Part shown: positions 1 through 13,600 of the stretch, piece by piece
Position numbering within the stretch: position 1 is the first letter of the stretch
Layout of the letters: each line of letters opens with the position of its first letter
DNA from: Apostichopus californicus
Lineage: Eukaryota; Echinodermata; Holothuroidea; Aspidochirotida; Stichopodidae
Direction: 5' to 3'
Assembly: GCA_020650975.1 (NCBI GenBank)
Contig: JAIPMN010002787.1
Coordinates: 786 to 38,813, forward strand
Length of the DNA: 38,028 nucleotides
The notes under the pieces: model-generated
Database searches by the model: none
The model's input: the letters and a program-made list of their open reading frames with translations, nothing else
Told to the model about the DNA's origin: nothing
Position numbers and translations under genes: made by a program

Positions 1-370
1 AAGCCCCGATCGCTATTCACCCGGCTGTAGATGGTACCATGGAAGTTGTGCACAGGCCTGGATCTCATATAAATTTACTGTGTAGGCCTACGTACGTACG
101 TCAGGCAGGGCAAGCGCATGTGTTCAGTAGGCCGGGCTATTAAAGTCTGCAATTGCCTGCGCTGCAGATCATCAGCGGCGATCGACCCCCACACAAACAA
201 ACGCAATCGCTATTCTCCCGCGCCATTCATTTCGGCAGCCGGGTCGATAAGCCACACTGTTCGCTATTCACCCGGCGGCCGGGCCGATAAGCTCCGCTCG
301 CTATTCACCCGGCGGCCGGGTCAATAGGCCCCACCAATTAGAAATCGTCGTAGCTATTCGCCCAGCAGCT
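1..370. repeat. GC-rich degenerate repeat, CGCTATTCACCCGG unit
   Basis: The motif CGCTATTCACCCGGC occurs at 11-25 and again, with variation, near 208, 262, 299 and 351. The best copies (262 and 299) continue into GGCCGGGYCRATA, so the unit contains a short palindromic core of CCCGG-n3-CCGGG. Copy spacing is irregular, about 40-50 bp where adjacent. The block stands out by its base composition. Whether it is a decayed satellite or part of a transposable element cannot be decided from this window. Confidence 0.55.
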
Positions 371-1422
371 TGATGAACATCGATGTTCTTGCCAACTATT
401 TGTCCGGCCGCCCATGACCAATTAGCGGGTCAAAGTTCCATATCACGCCTGTCGAATTCTTCCATATATTTTAACTTGAAATTGACTAAGGTAGCCTAAG
501 TTTAGTCAGTAACAACTAAACAGTAGTAACACTCGTAACAGTTACAGTTAGGGCAATGTAAAGTGTCAATATGAATTACGATAAAAGACTGACAACGACA
601 AAACACCTAACAACTACATTTGTGTCAAAATCCGTTTTGACCATTAATTCATTCTTAAAATATGTAAGAGATTGGCATTTTAGGCCTAAGTTACAACTTT
701 GTTGCTGTAAAGACTAGCAATAATAAATGACAGGAAATCCCTCAAATATTCTTACACAGTATTTTACCCATTACATTGCTTGGATGTTATTGGAAATAAA
801 GCAGCACAGTGTTGGAATTGACTCTGGTAAATTGTAGGTGTTATCTATTACAGCATATCTCTCAGCAGGTAGTCTGATAGAATGTTAACATTCATTTTGG
901 CCCAATACAAACACACATACAGCTTTCAACATGGGATTCCATCTTTGTCCAGCTGATGGTTGAATAATGATATTCACCTAGGACAAACAACGAAGCAAAA
1001 CTTGTCCGGCTGCCTGGTGATATGTTTTCTTATTCCATCGTAGTCCAAGAAACAGTACATGTGAAAGACATTAATTATTCATCAGGCTGTCGGAGGAATA
1101 ACATGATACATTCTCTAATTCATCTGGCAGCTGAATTAATAGTGAGGGCACCACTCCTTATTATTGCCCAGGAATAACATGAGGGAATTCTTCTATTCCA
1201 CCAGCTGACCGTTGAATTAGCGCCACAGATACAATTAAAAATAGCTATGTCCTGGTCTCACGCAGGCCCTCCCAGCATATATGCTACATGATGACAAGCT
1301 TCCACATTATCTCAGTTATATCATTTGCATAAAGTGTATTTACTTATCTCCAGCAATGATGTAAGAATGCTACTTTGAAAGTGTACTGTTACCATGGAAA
1401 TTTAAATTCTTGCTTTAACCAG
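1..1422. other. Non-coding 5' region upstream of first visible RRP12 exon
   Basis: No exon could be supported here. I looked for the basic N-terminal segment expected before the first visible RRP12 exon (in vertebrate RRP12 a Lys/Arg/Trp-rich stretch) in all + frames and did not find it. The region is therefore most simply a 5' intron of RRP12. The small reading frame at 118-327 has no recognisable domain and sits in repeat-like GC-rich DNA. The first ~370 bp are clearly GC- and CpG-richer than the rest, and after that the sequence is ordinary AT-rich DNA. The stretch 900-1230 contains several loosely similar segments around CAGCTGA and GGAATAACATGA that look like degenerate repeats. Confidence 0.6.
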
Positions 1423-1610
1423 TTACCAAGAGCAGCCTCACTACTGATGCCCTGGCAAAGCATAACGAAGACATCGCTGATGTTGATGACAATGTATCTG
1501 TCGGAGGGGAGACATACAAGACCTTCTTGAGTGGAGTCAGCGACTGCTCTCAACCGGCCTTTGAAAAAGTTAAACGGTTCTGGCAGTCACAAGCAGCCAG
1601 TCAGAAAGAG
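1423..1610 (+). CDS. RRP12: RRP12 visible exon 1
   Basis: Residues 1-62. The acceptor is tgctttaaccag and the donor gag|gtactg. The exon opens with the last two bases of a codon whose first base lies in an upstream exon, so this is not the first coding exon. The peptide contains a [10 protein letters not shown] motif and [10 protein letters not shown], matching the conserved N-terminal part of RRP12. No in-frame Met precedes it before a stop. Confidence 0.9.
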
Positions 1611-4600
1611 GTACTGCCTATCTTAGTTGTCAAATTAATCATTTATGGCATATGTTGTTTACATTTTCATGTTTGAAGAAAGTAGTTTAATATGAACACC
1701 GGTCTGCTTGGACAAACCATATTGCAAATTAGACATGTCTTTGACACAAATAGATTAAAAGTTTGCCTGATTTCCTGGAACAAATGTTTCTTTTATGATC
1801 TGTCTGCTGTCAACATGCAGTAGACTTTCAAATTGAATGTTTTGTATACATGTGAGCCTGCTGAACATTAAAGATATTGCAACATGGAACAAAAGAAAGC
1901 AAAAAAAAAGGATATATTTTAAGGAAAATGAAGTTTATTTCACTCAATGACTACATTGCAAGTATAAAGGTTCAGCAAACGAGGAATACCGTATTGCAAT
2001 ACTGTTAAAGAAATGCATCTCATCTAAACTGTTATAAAGTTTTTGAAACAATGGAAGTCATTTAAGCATATACAGAGAGTTTAGACTTGTTGTAAATCTA
2101 TTTTGTTACATGGTTGTTATGCTTTTTAAAGCCTTCTAAAATGAGATTTAAGATGAAAGAAAGTTTGACTAGAAAGTCCAGAGACATTGACAAGCCATCC
2201 CTCACAGGTTAATATTTGTTATGTTACCTGGTACAGTCTATAATTTTATAAAATGGTGCGGATGTTGAAGGAGATAGCTTTTTTATTAAACCCCTAAAAA
2301 TAATATGTAAGGGGTCAGAAGTAACATCATGGTACTGTATGTATGATAACCCTATATTAAAGATGATTATAAAATAACTTCTCTTCTCATGAACTGCTAT
2401 GACTGAAAGGAGGGGGGGGGGGGGATGGGTGCAGTGGGAATGGGTTGTGGGAATATAAAATATTGCAATGCCCACATCCAGGCACCAAATTTGCCTAAAG
2501 TTGAATTTCATTTCTTAACCATGAGTTTCAACCCATTGACAGGTTTGTGCTGTTTTAGCTGCCATCACAGAGGTCATCAGAGATCAAGGAGGTAAAGAAA
2601 CAGAAACAGAGTATTTTGGAGCTTTGGTAAGTTTTCCTCAATTTTACAAAACTTTGATGAATTTCAGCACCGGTTATATGTTTGCAGAAAGATGTATTCT
2701 TGCCATATAACCCCCCCCCTCCCCCCCAAAAAAACAAGGAAAAATGTTTTATCACATAAAAAATGAAAATACATCACATAAATAACCAAGACACTGACGT
2801 AAGCATGTGAAGAGGCTCATCAACAGATAGATCTAAAGTTCTGATCATCCAGTGAACACTTGAAAAGTGGCATTTTGTTTGAACCTTTTATGCTGAACAT
2901 CTCGGAGAGCTTGAAAAGTAATTACTCCACCCATAGCTTTTAAAGCTTATTTGAGCTTTAATTTTTGATACTGTTTGTTATTATTTAGAACATGCTTGAG
3001 GATAGTGCTATCATGCCCACAGATTGAAATGCTGAATATTTTGCCTTGTCAAGAATGCCAGTCCTCGATGGTGATGATGCATAATTAGTTTGTTTAATTA
3101 TATTTTAGATGACAGCAATGGAAACCATGGAAACAGAAGAGTCCCTCACTGCTGTAACCTTTTTGTTGTCTCTAATCATCAAACGGTATGTACTGCTACT
3201 TTAAACCAACCTTAAAGCAGCATATCATGTCAATTGAAAGATCACCCGGAGTAGAAAATAGCTGATATCAATTAATACGTTACATTCTTACAAAGCAGAA
3301 AATTCCTATATCTATTGTGATTTTCAACAATAATATTCACCATATAATGGATGTTAAATGTATGCTTATGTAGCAAAAGATTTTATATGATTATGACAAC
3401 TCCTTGGTACAAGCCAAATTGTTAGTTTTAAATCCAGTGTGTTTTGTTAATGCTAATGAAGCTTTCAAAACGTTCTCTTACTTTACTCATGACACTAGGA
3501 AACCAATGAGAAATCCCAACACCTTTTGGCAATACAAATTTATTACAATTATGTTGTTTTGGATCGCAAACTTCCTTACCATTCTCTTATAGGCTCTTGT
3601 TTGGCTATAGCTTAGTGGGGTGTGGCTTGGCATAATGAGAAAAAACCTGAGATGTCTTAAAGGAAAATTTTTGTAAAAACTTGAAAATGATTTGAAATGT
3701 AACTAGCACTGATGGTAGGTTGCTGTGAGAAGTTTATAACATCAAATTTATGTCTGTACTGCATATTATCATAAATTATAATATTTAGGCGAGAGGTTGC
3801 AATTCTAACTCCTCATTTTACATACTTATTTAATGTTTCAAACTAAGATCAGAAATAGCACTAATAAGAATTTTCTGGTGACAAACAATTTGAAATTTTT
3901 TGTAGCAAAAAATATTCCACACTGCTAGATGTAAACCCATATATCAGTATCTCCACCCTAACACAAGATACTGTTGATTGAATGTAACCCTTGAACCTAC
4001 ACCAAGAAGTTGGATCTGTGATGTCATCTGGGCAAATGCTCTTCCAGCAGCATCACTAAAGTTATTTTAATCTCTTTGTTGATTTATCTTTGAAACCTTA
4101 ATACATTTGGAATCTTTTCTTATCTGTCAAGTTCTCTATACTTTGAATTTCATCAAAATGTTTTTTTTTTGTAGAAATATTCTTTTCCTCAAATTTGCAT
4201 TAATAAGATTTGCATGGATAAGTTATAAAGAAAAACAAAGACAAGCCGTATTTTCAGCTGAGTTGCCCTGATGACATTTTTTAAAATTGTTTGACTGTAT
4301 CATTAGTTTTATATAAAAAGCTTTCTTGATCCAATGAAACTGGCCTATCAGTGATTGCTATATCTGGCCAGACCTCATTTGTTTATTGACTGCTTTCTCC
4401 TACTATAATCATTTGATATTATACCAAATCACCTGAATTTCCATAATTGTCAGTAAAGAATATTTCCCTGCTCAAGTGGAAGGCTTGCATTTATTCAAAA
4501 CTCTTCTAATTATCCCGCTCTTTTGCACCTCTCTTGGTAGTGTTCCTCCTCCAGTTTTAAAGTTGAAGTTTTCGGAGGTCAGCAAATCATTATCCGGATT

Positions 4601-7600
4601 GTTGGCATCTCATTCAAGTGGCAACAACACAGCTCTGGTCAAATCCATCCTATCTTGTTTTGGCAACCTCCTTCGATCTCAAGAAGCATCAGCCTGGAGT
4701 AACCCATCCACGCTAAACACATACCAGGGAATCCTAAGCTTTACAACTCACAGTAAACCAAAGGTAGGCATTTTAAGATGGCTGTTAAACCCCTAATCCT
4801 CCCACATATTAAACCCCTAATCCTCCCAAATCTGGAGTATTTACTTAACACCAGCACCAGCAATTTAAGCTTCCTAGTGAAGTTTATATTCAATTCCTTC
4901 ATGTCATTTGTGAGATATTGATTCTTAAAAATGTCCCTTTCTAATAGAAAGGGTCAACTTAAAGCAAACAACAGGTGTGATTGGATAGAATGTGAGTATC
5001 AAGTAGCTCCAAATTCAAATCTTAACAAGTTGCAAAGCTTGTTAACTTCAAGGGAATGTGGTATCTCCATATTATCAACCATTTGTTTTGGAGGTAGAGA
5101 CACTGGATGTAAAATTTTGATGAAAACACAAAACCATTTTGCCAGAGATTTTGAGATTGGTTTTTCTTTGACAGATCAAGAAAGATTTAAACCTACACAT
5201 ATGTATTTCAATGTTTCATTTGAACCCTGTTTTTTAGTATCGATACCAAACTGTGACATCAGTTTCGGGTATTTGTGTTAGTAATGGTTCTGGTTGAAGC
5301 ACCAAAACACATTCCTTTGAGGTGGCTTTCACATTAAGCTGTAAGAAAGTACACCCAGTTACACCTCCTCATGGCTTGAGCCCTGTAATTCACATTTTGT
5401 TTATCACTTTTAATATCTCTGTTGTTATGTCCTCTGTACTTTATTATATCCTTCTTTCTTTTCATAACTTAATATGGAATACATACAACAGTTCAGATCT
5501 ATGTAGCTAAAACATATACAATTATTTGTCTTTGTGATATATTCCATGCCAGTCACATCTATAGTTTACCAAACACACTATTCTCTTTCGTCAGTCAACT
5601 TTGGCATAAATCTTACCTCACCTGTGTCATGTCATTTATAAGACAATTCAAAAAAATAAAAACATGAAATGTGTACATATGATGAGCTTCCTTGAACGTA
5701 AAAATGATGTTTGCCTTTCTTCATTCCATTATTAGATGATTCTTTCAAAGGAGAGCAAAAGTCTGTTTAATCAATTTTGATATAAATAAATTATGATTTA
5801 AATATATGTTATTTTGATCTTCTTCCTAAATTACAAAATGTCAGAGCTATGGTTGTAGGTTCAGTACCTGGAAGGAGAACCCCGTACTCACCCCCTTCCC
5901 CCCCCCCCTCTTTTTCTCTTTCCTATATTTGCCCTCCTTTGATTGGTTTCCTTAGCTTTCCAATATTGAGGTGCTGATTAATCTATTAGACAGCTATACA
6001 TAGTTGGGATCAATTTGAAACTTGGAAAGCTATGCTGTAGAAGGGCTATTCCGGGATTGAGGTTTTATAGCAAATATTTTGCAAAAGTCAACACTTCATT
6101 GCTGTGACAAAAGTTTCCTTCTCTTACTTTTACAAGGTGAGGAAAGCTGCCCAGAGTGCAGTGGTGTCGGTTTTAATGGGAAGCTCTTTCATGCTTGGTG
6201 GAATTTCCTCATCCACTCACCCAGCAGCCCAAGCCACAGCTAAGTTTTGTATCCAGCAAGTAGAAAAACATGGAGGTTTGTTCAAATATCTTATATTTGT
6301 TATTACTTGTTACTTGTGCTATATGGTATAAGAAAGTAGAACAAACCCCAAGGAAAGACGGTACTGTACTGTAGTCGGATAGAATATATACTGAAACCTG
6401 GAGCTAAGTTTAGGCTATTCACTGAACCCTTGTCCCAGGGCACTAACACCACAGACAGTAAAATGGAACAAAGAACCTCTATGGAACTGCACATTTCTAT
6501 TAACATACTGCATACTGGTCAAGTGGTTGTTAATGGCTATGGACTTAGTGAACTAAGGGATTGGAGGTTGGAGTCTTGACCAGATCATATTGTTGTGTTC
6601 TTGGGCAAGGAGCCTGCCTCAAGTGGCTTTATTCACCTAGGTGTATAAACGCTGACGTCAGAGGCAACTTATGAATGTTGAGTGTACAGAGTTATGGCTG
6701 AACCCGATGGGAGGGAAGCCCCCAGGGTAGTGCTCCGTGAGTGACTAGTGCCCTGTGAGTCACTACTGGAATTGTGCACACTTTGGTGTTTGGGTGCGAC
6801 AAGTTTCCACTCATCGGACTACATTGTACTTTTATGAAGTCTAAAAACCCTGTTAACATGATCACTCAAAAAGTTGTATGTGGATCCAACTTACCCGTTT
6901 ACTTGTTTTATTTGTCTCCAACTGGAAGGTTTGTTTTAAAGATAGTATTTAAGAAATATAACTGTATACTATATATACTGTATGTAACTGTTAACCCATT
7001 ATTGTATAACAGGTCCTTAAGCCTCACCCCATTTTACAAGATGGTTGGTGTGGTAGGATTGACCAGAGAGGGTCAGCTGACTATAGCAGTATAGCAGTAA
7101 ATAGTGTCATGGTTCCACTCAGCTGGCTAGGCTACTCTATAATAGCATTGTATAGTGTTAGGATCTGTAACACAAACTTAATGAAAAATCAATGTATCAT
7201 AGTTCTGAGTGCAACCGTTTTCAACTTTGACCTCTACAGGATCTGGAGAGGCTACCACCACATGTCACATCCTCACCCTTCTGCAATCAGTGATTTCAAG
7301 TTTTCCTAAATCATCTCTAAAAGAGACTTGCGAAACAATTTTAAAGGTCATGACATTAAGTAATGTGGTAAGTATCCCCTGAAGAATAGCTAAACTTAAA
7401 GGGAGTAAAAACCTTGATATGTAATATTTTATTAAAAAGCTGCTGTTTTAACATTTTCAAAAAACTGCAACATTCTCCAAGTACATGTCTTTAATAATAG
7501 AGTAAGAAAAATGCCATAATTGTTCACATCTTTTTCTTCCATATATTTGACAGTTTATCTTTAAGTCTTGCCCTGCTATGTAAATACATTTCCTTCTTTC

Positions 7601-10600
7601 TTGTCAAGTTGGAGTGTACCTAATAGGAAAGTTAGAAGATGGAAAAAATGTTTGCTGATCATCTAGGAACTTGGAAGTCAAATTTCATCAAAAATATGTG
7701 TGATGAAGTCTACACTGTTGGTACAATTTCTTGTTGTATCGTTTTTGCTCGTGATGAGTACTAATGTGAAAAAGTGTATTGCCGAAAAAGTTTTGAAAAT
7801 GTTATGGAAACATCAATGACTTGTTTATCCATGTTGAATCTTTGGGGGAAAATAGCTAGAGATATCATATTATTTGTGTCTAAAGAAAATAGGACAAAAT
7901 GTTCTAGCCTAGGGGAGGGGCCTCTAACATTGAAGGGTTTTCCTCTGCCTTTGTGGAAACATGATTTTGAAGGCACCTTCATGGAAATGGTACCAATGCT
8001 CAATCTAATGTACACTTTTAATACAGTGATTCCAACTAAAGTGACCACATCAAAGTCTAACATTTTATCCACAGTAAAATTTTTTTTTTTTTACGTATCT
8101 TAAAGGCATTGAAGACTTGCCCCAAACTGCGTGCAGCCATCTGAAAAAGTTAACTTTCTGTTGCTTGCAAGTTACGTTTTGTTTGTGTCGCTACAAAATG
8201 CAGACAGTAATGAAACGGGATACCTTGTTATCTTTAACTGGACCTGAGATGTCCATCGCTGTATCGTTTATACACTGTGCTGTGGGTATTGACTGCAGCT
8301 GTATGTACTGACTGTACACTAGTGTCTAATTACCGACGGTAGCAAGTTGTGTGTGTATTTTCTGGGATCGATGGTGGTGTCTAACACTTCTGTTACACCT
8401 CATTCGAAACTAGGTCAGATTACCAGCATTAAACGTTTCTTTTTGCGCGAGTCTTCACACCCTTTAAGTCTGGATATTTGTAACCTGCTCTGAGGCTCAT
8501 GTAAGGTCAAAAAAAGATGACGTTTCCGGGGAAAGCTGGATTTTTTGGTAAACCTGTAGGAGAGTGTCTTTAAATATACTCCAATCAACTGCAAGTTTAG
8601 TTTGAGTTGCACTCAACTCAGCCAAAAAAAAAAAAGCTGCTCAAAGTGACTTTGTGTTCTCTTCTCTGTAGGTGGTGTCTGCTGTAGCTATGAAGGCACT
8701 GCACAGTTTAGTTTCCATGGATACCAGTCTTGATAACTTTCCACCAGAGCTCAATGCCAAGTTGATCAATGCTCTTTATGACTTCCAGCCGTCGACAAAC
8801 GACAGCCAACCATCCCAGGCTTGGCTTGCAGTCATGCAGGCTGCTCATGTGAACTTGTTTCGGTAAGTGGAAGTTAATAGCTGAAAGATTACGGCCCAAA
8901 ACCCTCCTTTGATGTTAACTAAAAGATATCCATGCAGTTACATTCTTGTTTATCTTGAATGCAGAGTTTTTGGATGATGCTCTATGTTGATGGATTTTGT
9001 TATTTGTTCTTTGAAGTTTCAACAATTACATTTAAAAAAAGAAACATTTAGTTATAGTGATCAATATTAAATCCATGTTTACTTTATGTATTTATAACAG
9101 TTGTTGCCCAGAAGGAGATGACCAGTGTGTGCTATTATAATTCAAGGAAATAAGGGGTTACATTGCTGTTGTGCTGTTGCCTGTTGTAGTACTTAGAGAA
9201 AGATAACTATGGTTTTATAGATGCAATATTAACCACTCCTGGATGTATGTTAATGGATGTGTGTATTTACTTACCTTCAGCTTGCTACCTTGTCCTGTGC
9301 ATGTTACTGTCCGTAGGTCAAAGGTATAAGATAAATTAATGTTTTTCCTGACCACTGATAAACTGTCGAGCCCTATGTGCTGGCTCTCTGAAATGTAGTA
9401 TGTACAAATCAAGAGATACATCCTGTATAGTCCATGAAAAGGAATTCATTGGGCTTACCATGTACAGTGTAATGTACCTCTACCAATTGGTACATCTGGA
9501 GGTTTAGTTTATACAGAGTTATGTGTTTAGCCAATGTAAACCTTGGAGTTTACAATTTAATTATCAGTCTGACACCTCTGTCTTTCTTTGATCTCCTAGG
9601 AGTAACCAGACTTTGTGCTTAAACCATCTCCACCGGTTGTTCCAGGTCTGTATGGCCTACCTCCTCTCAGAAAAGGGGGAAATTGCTGTAGCATCAGCAA
9701 ATGTCATGAAGGTAAGCTTAAGTGAGCGTGTCTAAAAATGTTTAATATTACGGTCAGGTTAAAATTAAGAAATGAATCATGCCTGTCAATGTATCTTTAT
9801 CGAGGGGTCCAAAAACTTTTCTCAAAGTCTTTAGGAATCTTTACTCACCGATCTTGCTTTCTTTACATTCTTAGGCCGTACTCAAGGAGTGTGTCGGGTC
9901 ACTCTCTGATGACGTTTCAGGTCAAACTAAGGAACAGAATCCCGTCGTGAAGATATTTTCACACGTAGAGGGAGGTCTTTCTTATCAATACCATGCCTCT
10001 TGGGGATTAGTGCTGCAAACACTCTCAGTTTTTTTTGAGGTAAGTTTCTTGTGATAAAGAGAAGAAATGGTTCCATTTTGTGATGATAAATGCATAGCTC
10101 TCCATGGAGTAAAATTAGGACAGTCAGCCATCTGCATGTGGTTCATAAACATCAAAAATTCCATAAAATCATGAAAAGTGTTGCAGTCCTTCATCTTGGG
10201 AAGTGAAAGGAAAGTGTGTCCCCTGGTAACTCATTGAGCATTTAGTTACACGAAAAAACGCACAAGAATAAAACACCTCTGCACATGAAACATGATGTCA
10301 GGGATTGTCAAATTGAACCCATTTTCTGCCATGGTTCAAATAAGTTGGGAGAGTGGTCGGGATAACGATATGCCAGTATGCCTACACTGAAAACAGAAGG
10401 AATCTATGCTTTGCCAGTGTTTAACCATAAACATCACAGACAGAGAGTCAACTATGAGGATGTCTTAATATTGGAACCATTCCTTTGTGGTTGCCATGGA
10501 TACATCGGCATCTGTTTTTGACAATTTCAAACACACCGAGAAAATTCCTTTTTCTGTTTGTTTCTTTGTTGACATACCATCCTTGACATGAGTGTTTTCC

Positions 10601-13600
10601 ACAGACAAAATTGCTTAACAGGGCTCATATCGTTCAGAATACAGGAATGAAGTGAACTTGTGTGATATCATCGTCCTCGATAAGAAAGTTGGCGTTCTTT
10701 AATCTCTTATGTCCACAGGACCCAGAACATCCTTGTACTGACATAACATAAAAAATCAAAGTGGTAAATACCTACAAAGTTTTCAAGTCTTGTGTTCAAC
10801 CAATGAAAAGTGTGATAAAAACAGGAAAAAAAACAGATATTTTTCTTCAACAATTAAAAATGTTTCTGAGTTGAATTCTCATGGTTTTTACTGGCAATTT
10901 TTTTGTGTCAATCAGGTCTGGGGCAAAGCAGGCCATCAGTACATGCACAAGTGTTTGCAGACCATGTGTGACTTGAGAAGCACTCACCACTTTGCCTTCA
11001 TCAATGAAGTTGACAAATGCATCGGGGAAGCGATTAAGACGATGGGGCCGAGGATCGTGTTGGATGCTGTTCCATTTCAGATTACAGGAGAAGAGTAAGT
11101 GGTTATATTTCAGTGGTTATATTCCAGTGGTTATATTTCAGTGGTTATATTTTGATACAAATAGCCAAGTGATGTGAGTTGAAACCACACTTGGATAGTT
11201 ACATAAACATTTCACTTAAACAAGACTTGTATTGGCACATAGAGAATTGATTATATGAAAGAAATTTTTTAGGGAAAAATGGGATCCAGTCCTTTCGGTC
11301 AATATCATATTTTGGCTTGGTTTCGCCCTAAGCCTTGCCCTGTGAAGAAGTTTAGTTTTCTGTGATAGAGTGCTTGAAAGGTTGGCCCGTCCTGCCAGAA
11401 AATTTGAATCTAACACTGACCTTATGTCGAGACGTGACGTCAGTGCGGCACGTTGATCAGAATCGATCAGATCTCACACTAAGCTTGGCCTTGATATGCT
11501 GTGTACTGACTATGGTACGGCTGTGATTCAAAAAATCGCTCAAATAACAAATATCTGAACAACATATTATGAAGAAAACCGAGTTAGGGAAGTCTGGAAC
11601 GTTTTTAACTCTTCAAAAGATTGCTAACTTGCAACTTCACCGAGAAATTTCCAACTGAATCGCTATTTACTTTCAGAAATTTGAACTTTCCTCACTATAG
11701 TGTAGCTTGCTTATGATAGCATCCCTGCAGCCCCCGAAACGAAGTACCGCGATGACGTCACGGCGCTCATCGTTCTCCACAAAATAGATTAGATTAAGTT
11801 GGCGCGAGGTTCAAAAATTCACTTCTCCCGAATCATACGATGAAAAATCCCCAAACTAGGACTGTGGGCGATGAAAAAATTGTGGAGTTTTTTCATATAC
11901 CCAACAGACTGCAACTAAAGAATTCCTTTCAGCACAATTTGTCATTATTCAATATCCTTTGATTTTGTGCCGATGTTGTCTTTTTTTTGTCTCGTTATGT
12001 GTTTTTGTACTGTTCTATGGTAAATGTAGTGTAGTGTCTGAGTTAAGCTAGTTTTTATTATTTTTTTTTGGATGCGGTCTTTCAATTTGCTTTTAGTATC
12101 GGGCAGCAGTGTATATGTAATACGGCCGCTTTAGGACAATGTTGGACAGATGATAGCATCTGTTACAATGTAATACGAGAGTTTTGCTCAATAGAGTATT
12201 TGTCTTCTTTTCATTTCAGAGATAATTACGACTTTCCAAGGAGTTGGTTGGTTCCAGTCATCCGTGACAACGTGTGCAATACAGAATTACAGTTCTTTAC
12301 TAAATTCTTTCTTCCACTGGCTGCTAAATTCAAGATCAAGTGTAAGCCCATGCTAACTACGAGGCATTTATTTTAAAAGAAATATGTCAGAAGTCTTAAA
12401 TTCCATTGTTTGGCTTGAAATAACTGGTTGTTATCAATCTGTTGACTTAAAAGAGAAGGTATATTTTTTGTAAAATACTTATTTCCACAGATAGTTTAAT
12501 ATGACATTGTCCCAAAAATTGGGAAATGAAATCTGGATATGGAAAATGCTGCACCTCCCCCAAAACCTTACTCTGTGGTCTAATAAGTAACCCTGATTAT
12601 TTATTCATTCCTTGGTAAGAATAAACAAAAGCAATGTTTATCCAGTCGGCATTCAATATGCGATGTTTCCATTTCGATGTTCTTCCAAATTATGTATTTG
12701 ATATTAAGTAATTGGTGAAAGAATGTCCTGCAATTTAAATATTCCTTAATTATAGTTCATGGTTTTTCAAACAAGGTGTCCATTAATATTTTGTGCTCGG
12801 CCGGCCCAATGTCTTCAAATGTTATGACTATATCTGCATATTAGATTTTAACATTTAATCATTTCAGTACTACGTTACGTGTATTTTTGTATACTTTTGG
12901 AGGGTCTCTTTCACTATAAACGAGAACAAACTGTAAATCTCATTTTCCCCGATCAGCTCTTGAACTTAAACAGAAGAATCGTGAAGTTGAGGCAAAGACC
13001 TACGATGTTCTTCAAGTCCAGCTTTGGTCTCTCTTTCCGGGATTCTGCAAGAGCCCCACCGATGTCATCCCGGCGTTTAAAGGAATCGCCAAGATACTTG
13101 GATCAGCTCTCGGTGACCGTAAAGATGTCAGGTCAGACATTTGTTCCGGGCTGAGAAATATCATCAAGAGTAATGTCGACAACGGTGAGTATTCGACCTC
13201 ATTTTCTGATAATTAATTGATGTTAATTAATTAATGTTTGATCCGACTAGATTGACGATATGCTGTGGTGTGTTTTGGCGTCCGTGGCAAACAGGGATAT
13301 TGGATTTTACGCAGAGGAAAGAAACTCGGTCGTTTACTCAGTGCGGTGATATGTGTTCTTATAATATAGCTATGAAGATTGTTAGTAGATTCTCCAAAGA
13401 TGGATTTTGATGGTGTTTCCTTTGGTCTCGAGATGACTTTCTTGCTGGAATACAAAACTATTCTTGAGATTTTCAATGTGCTGACAGCCGGGAATGTTTT
13501 CAAGTTTTCTGTCTTCTCTTTTACAGAAACAAACAAGACAGAACTGGCTAGATTTGCAAAGAATTTCCTCCCTATCTTGTTTAATATTTTCACCAAAGAA

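Noticed and set aside
118..327. Small + strand reading frame as the first RRP12 exon
   Set aside because: The peptide lacks the expected basic N-terminal motif, sits in degenerate repeats, and no donor of the required phase was supported.
7761..8103. Overlapping 103- and 109-codon reading frames on both strands
   Set aside because: They lie in an RRP12 intron, with no domain, no splice-compatible borders and no similarity that I recognise.
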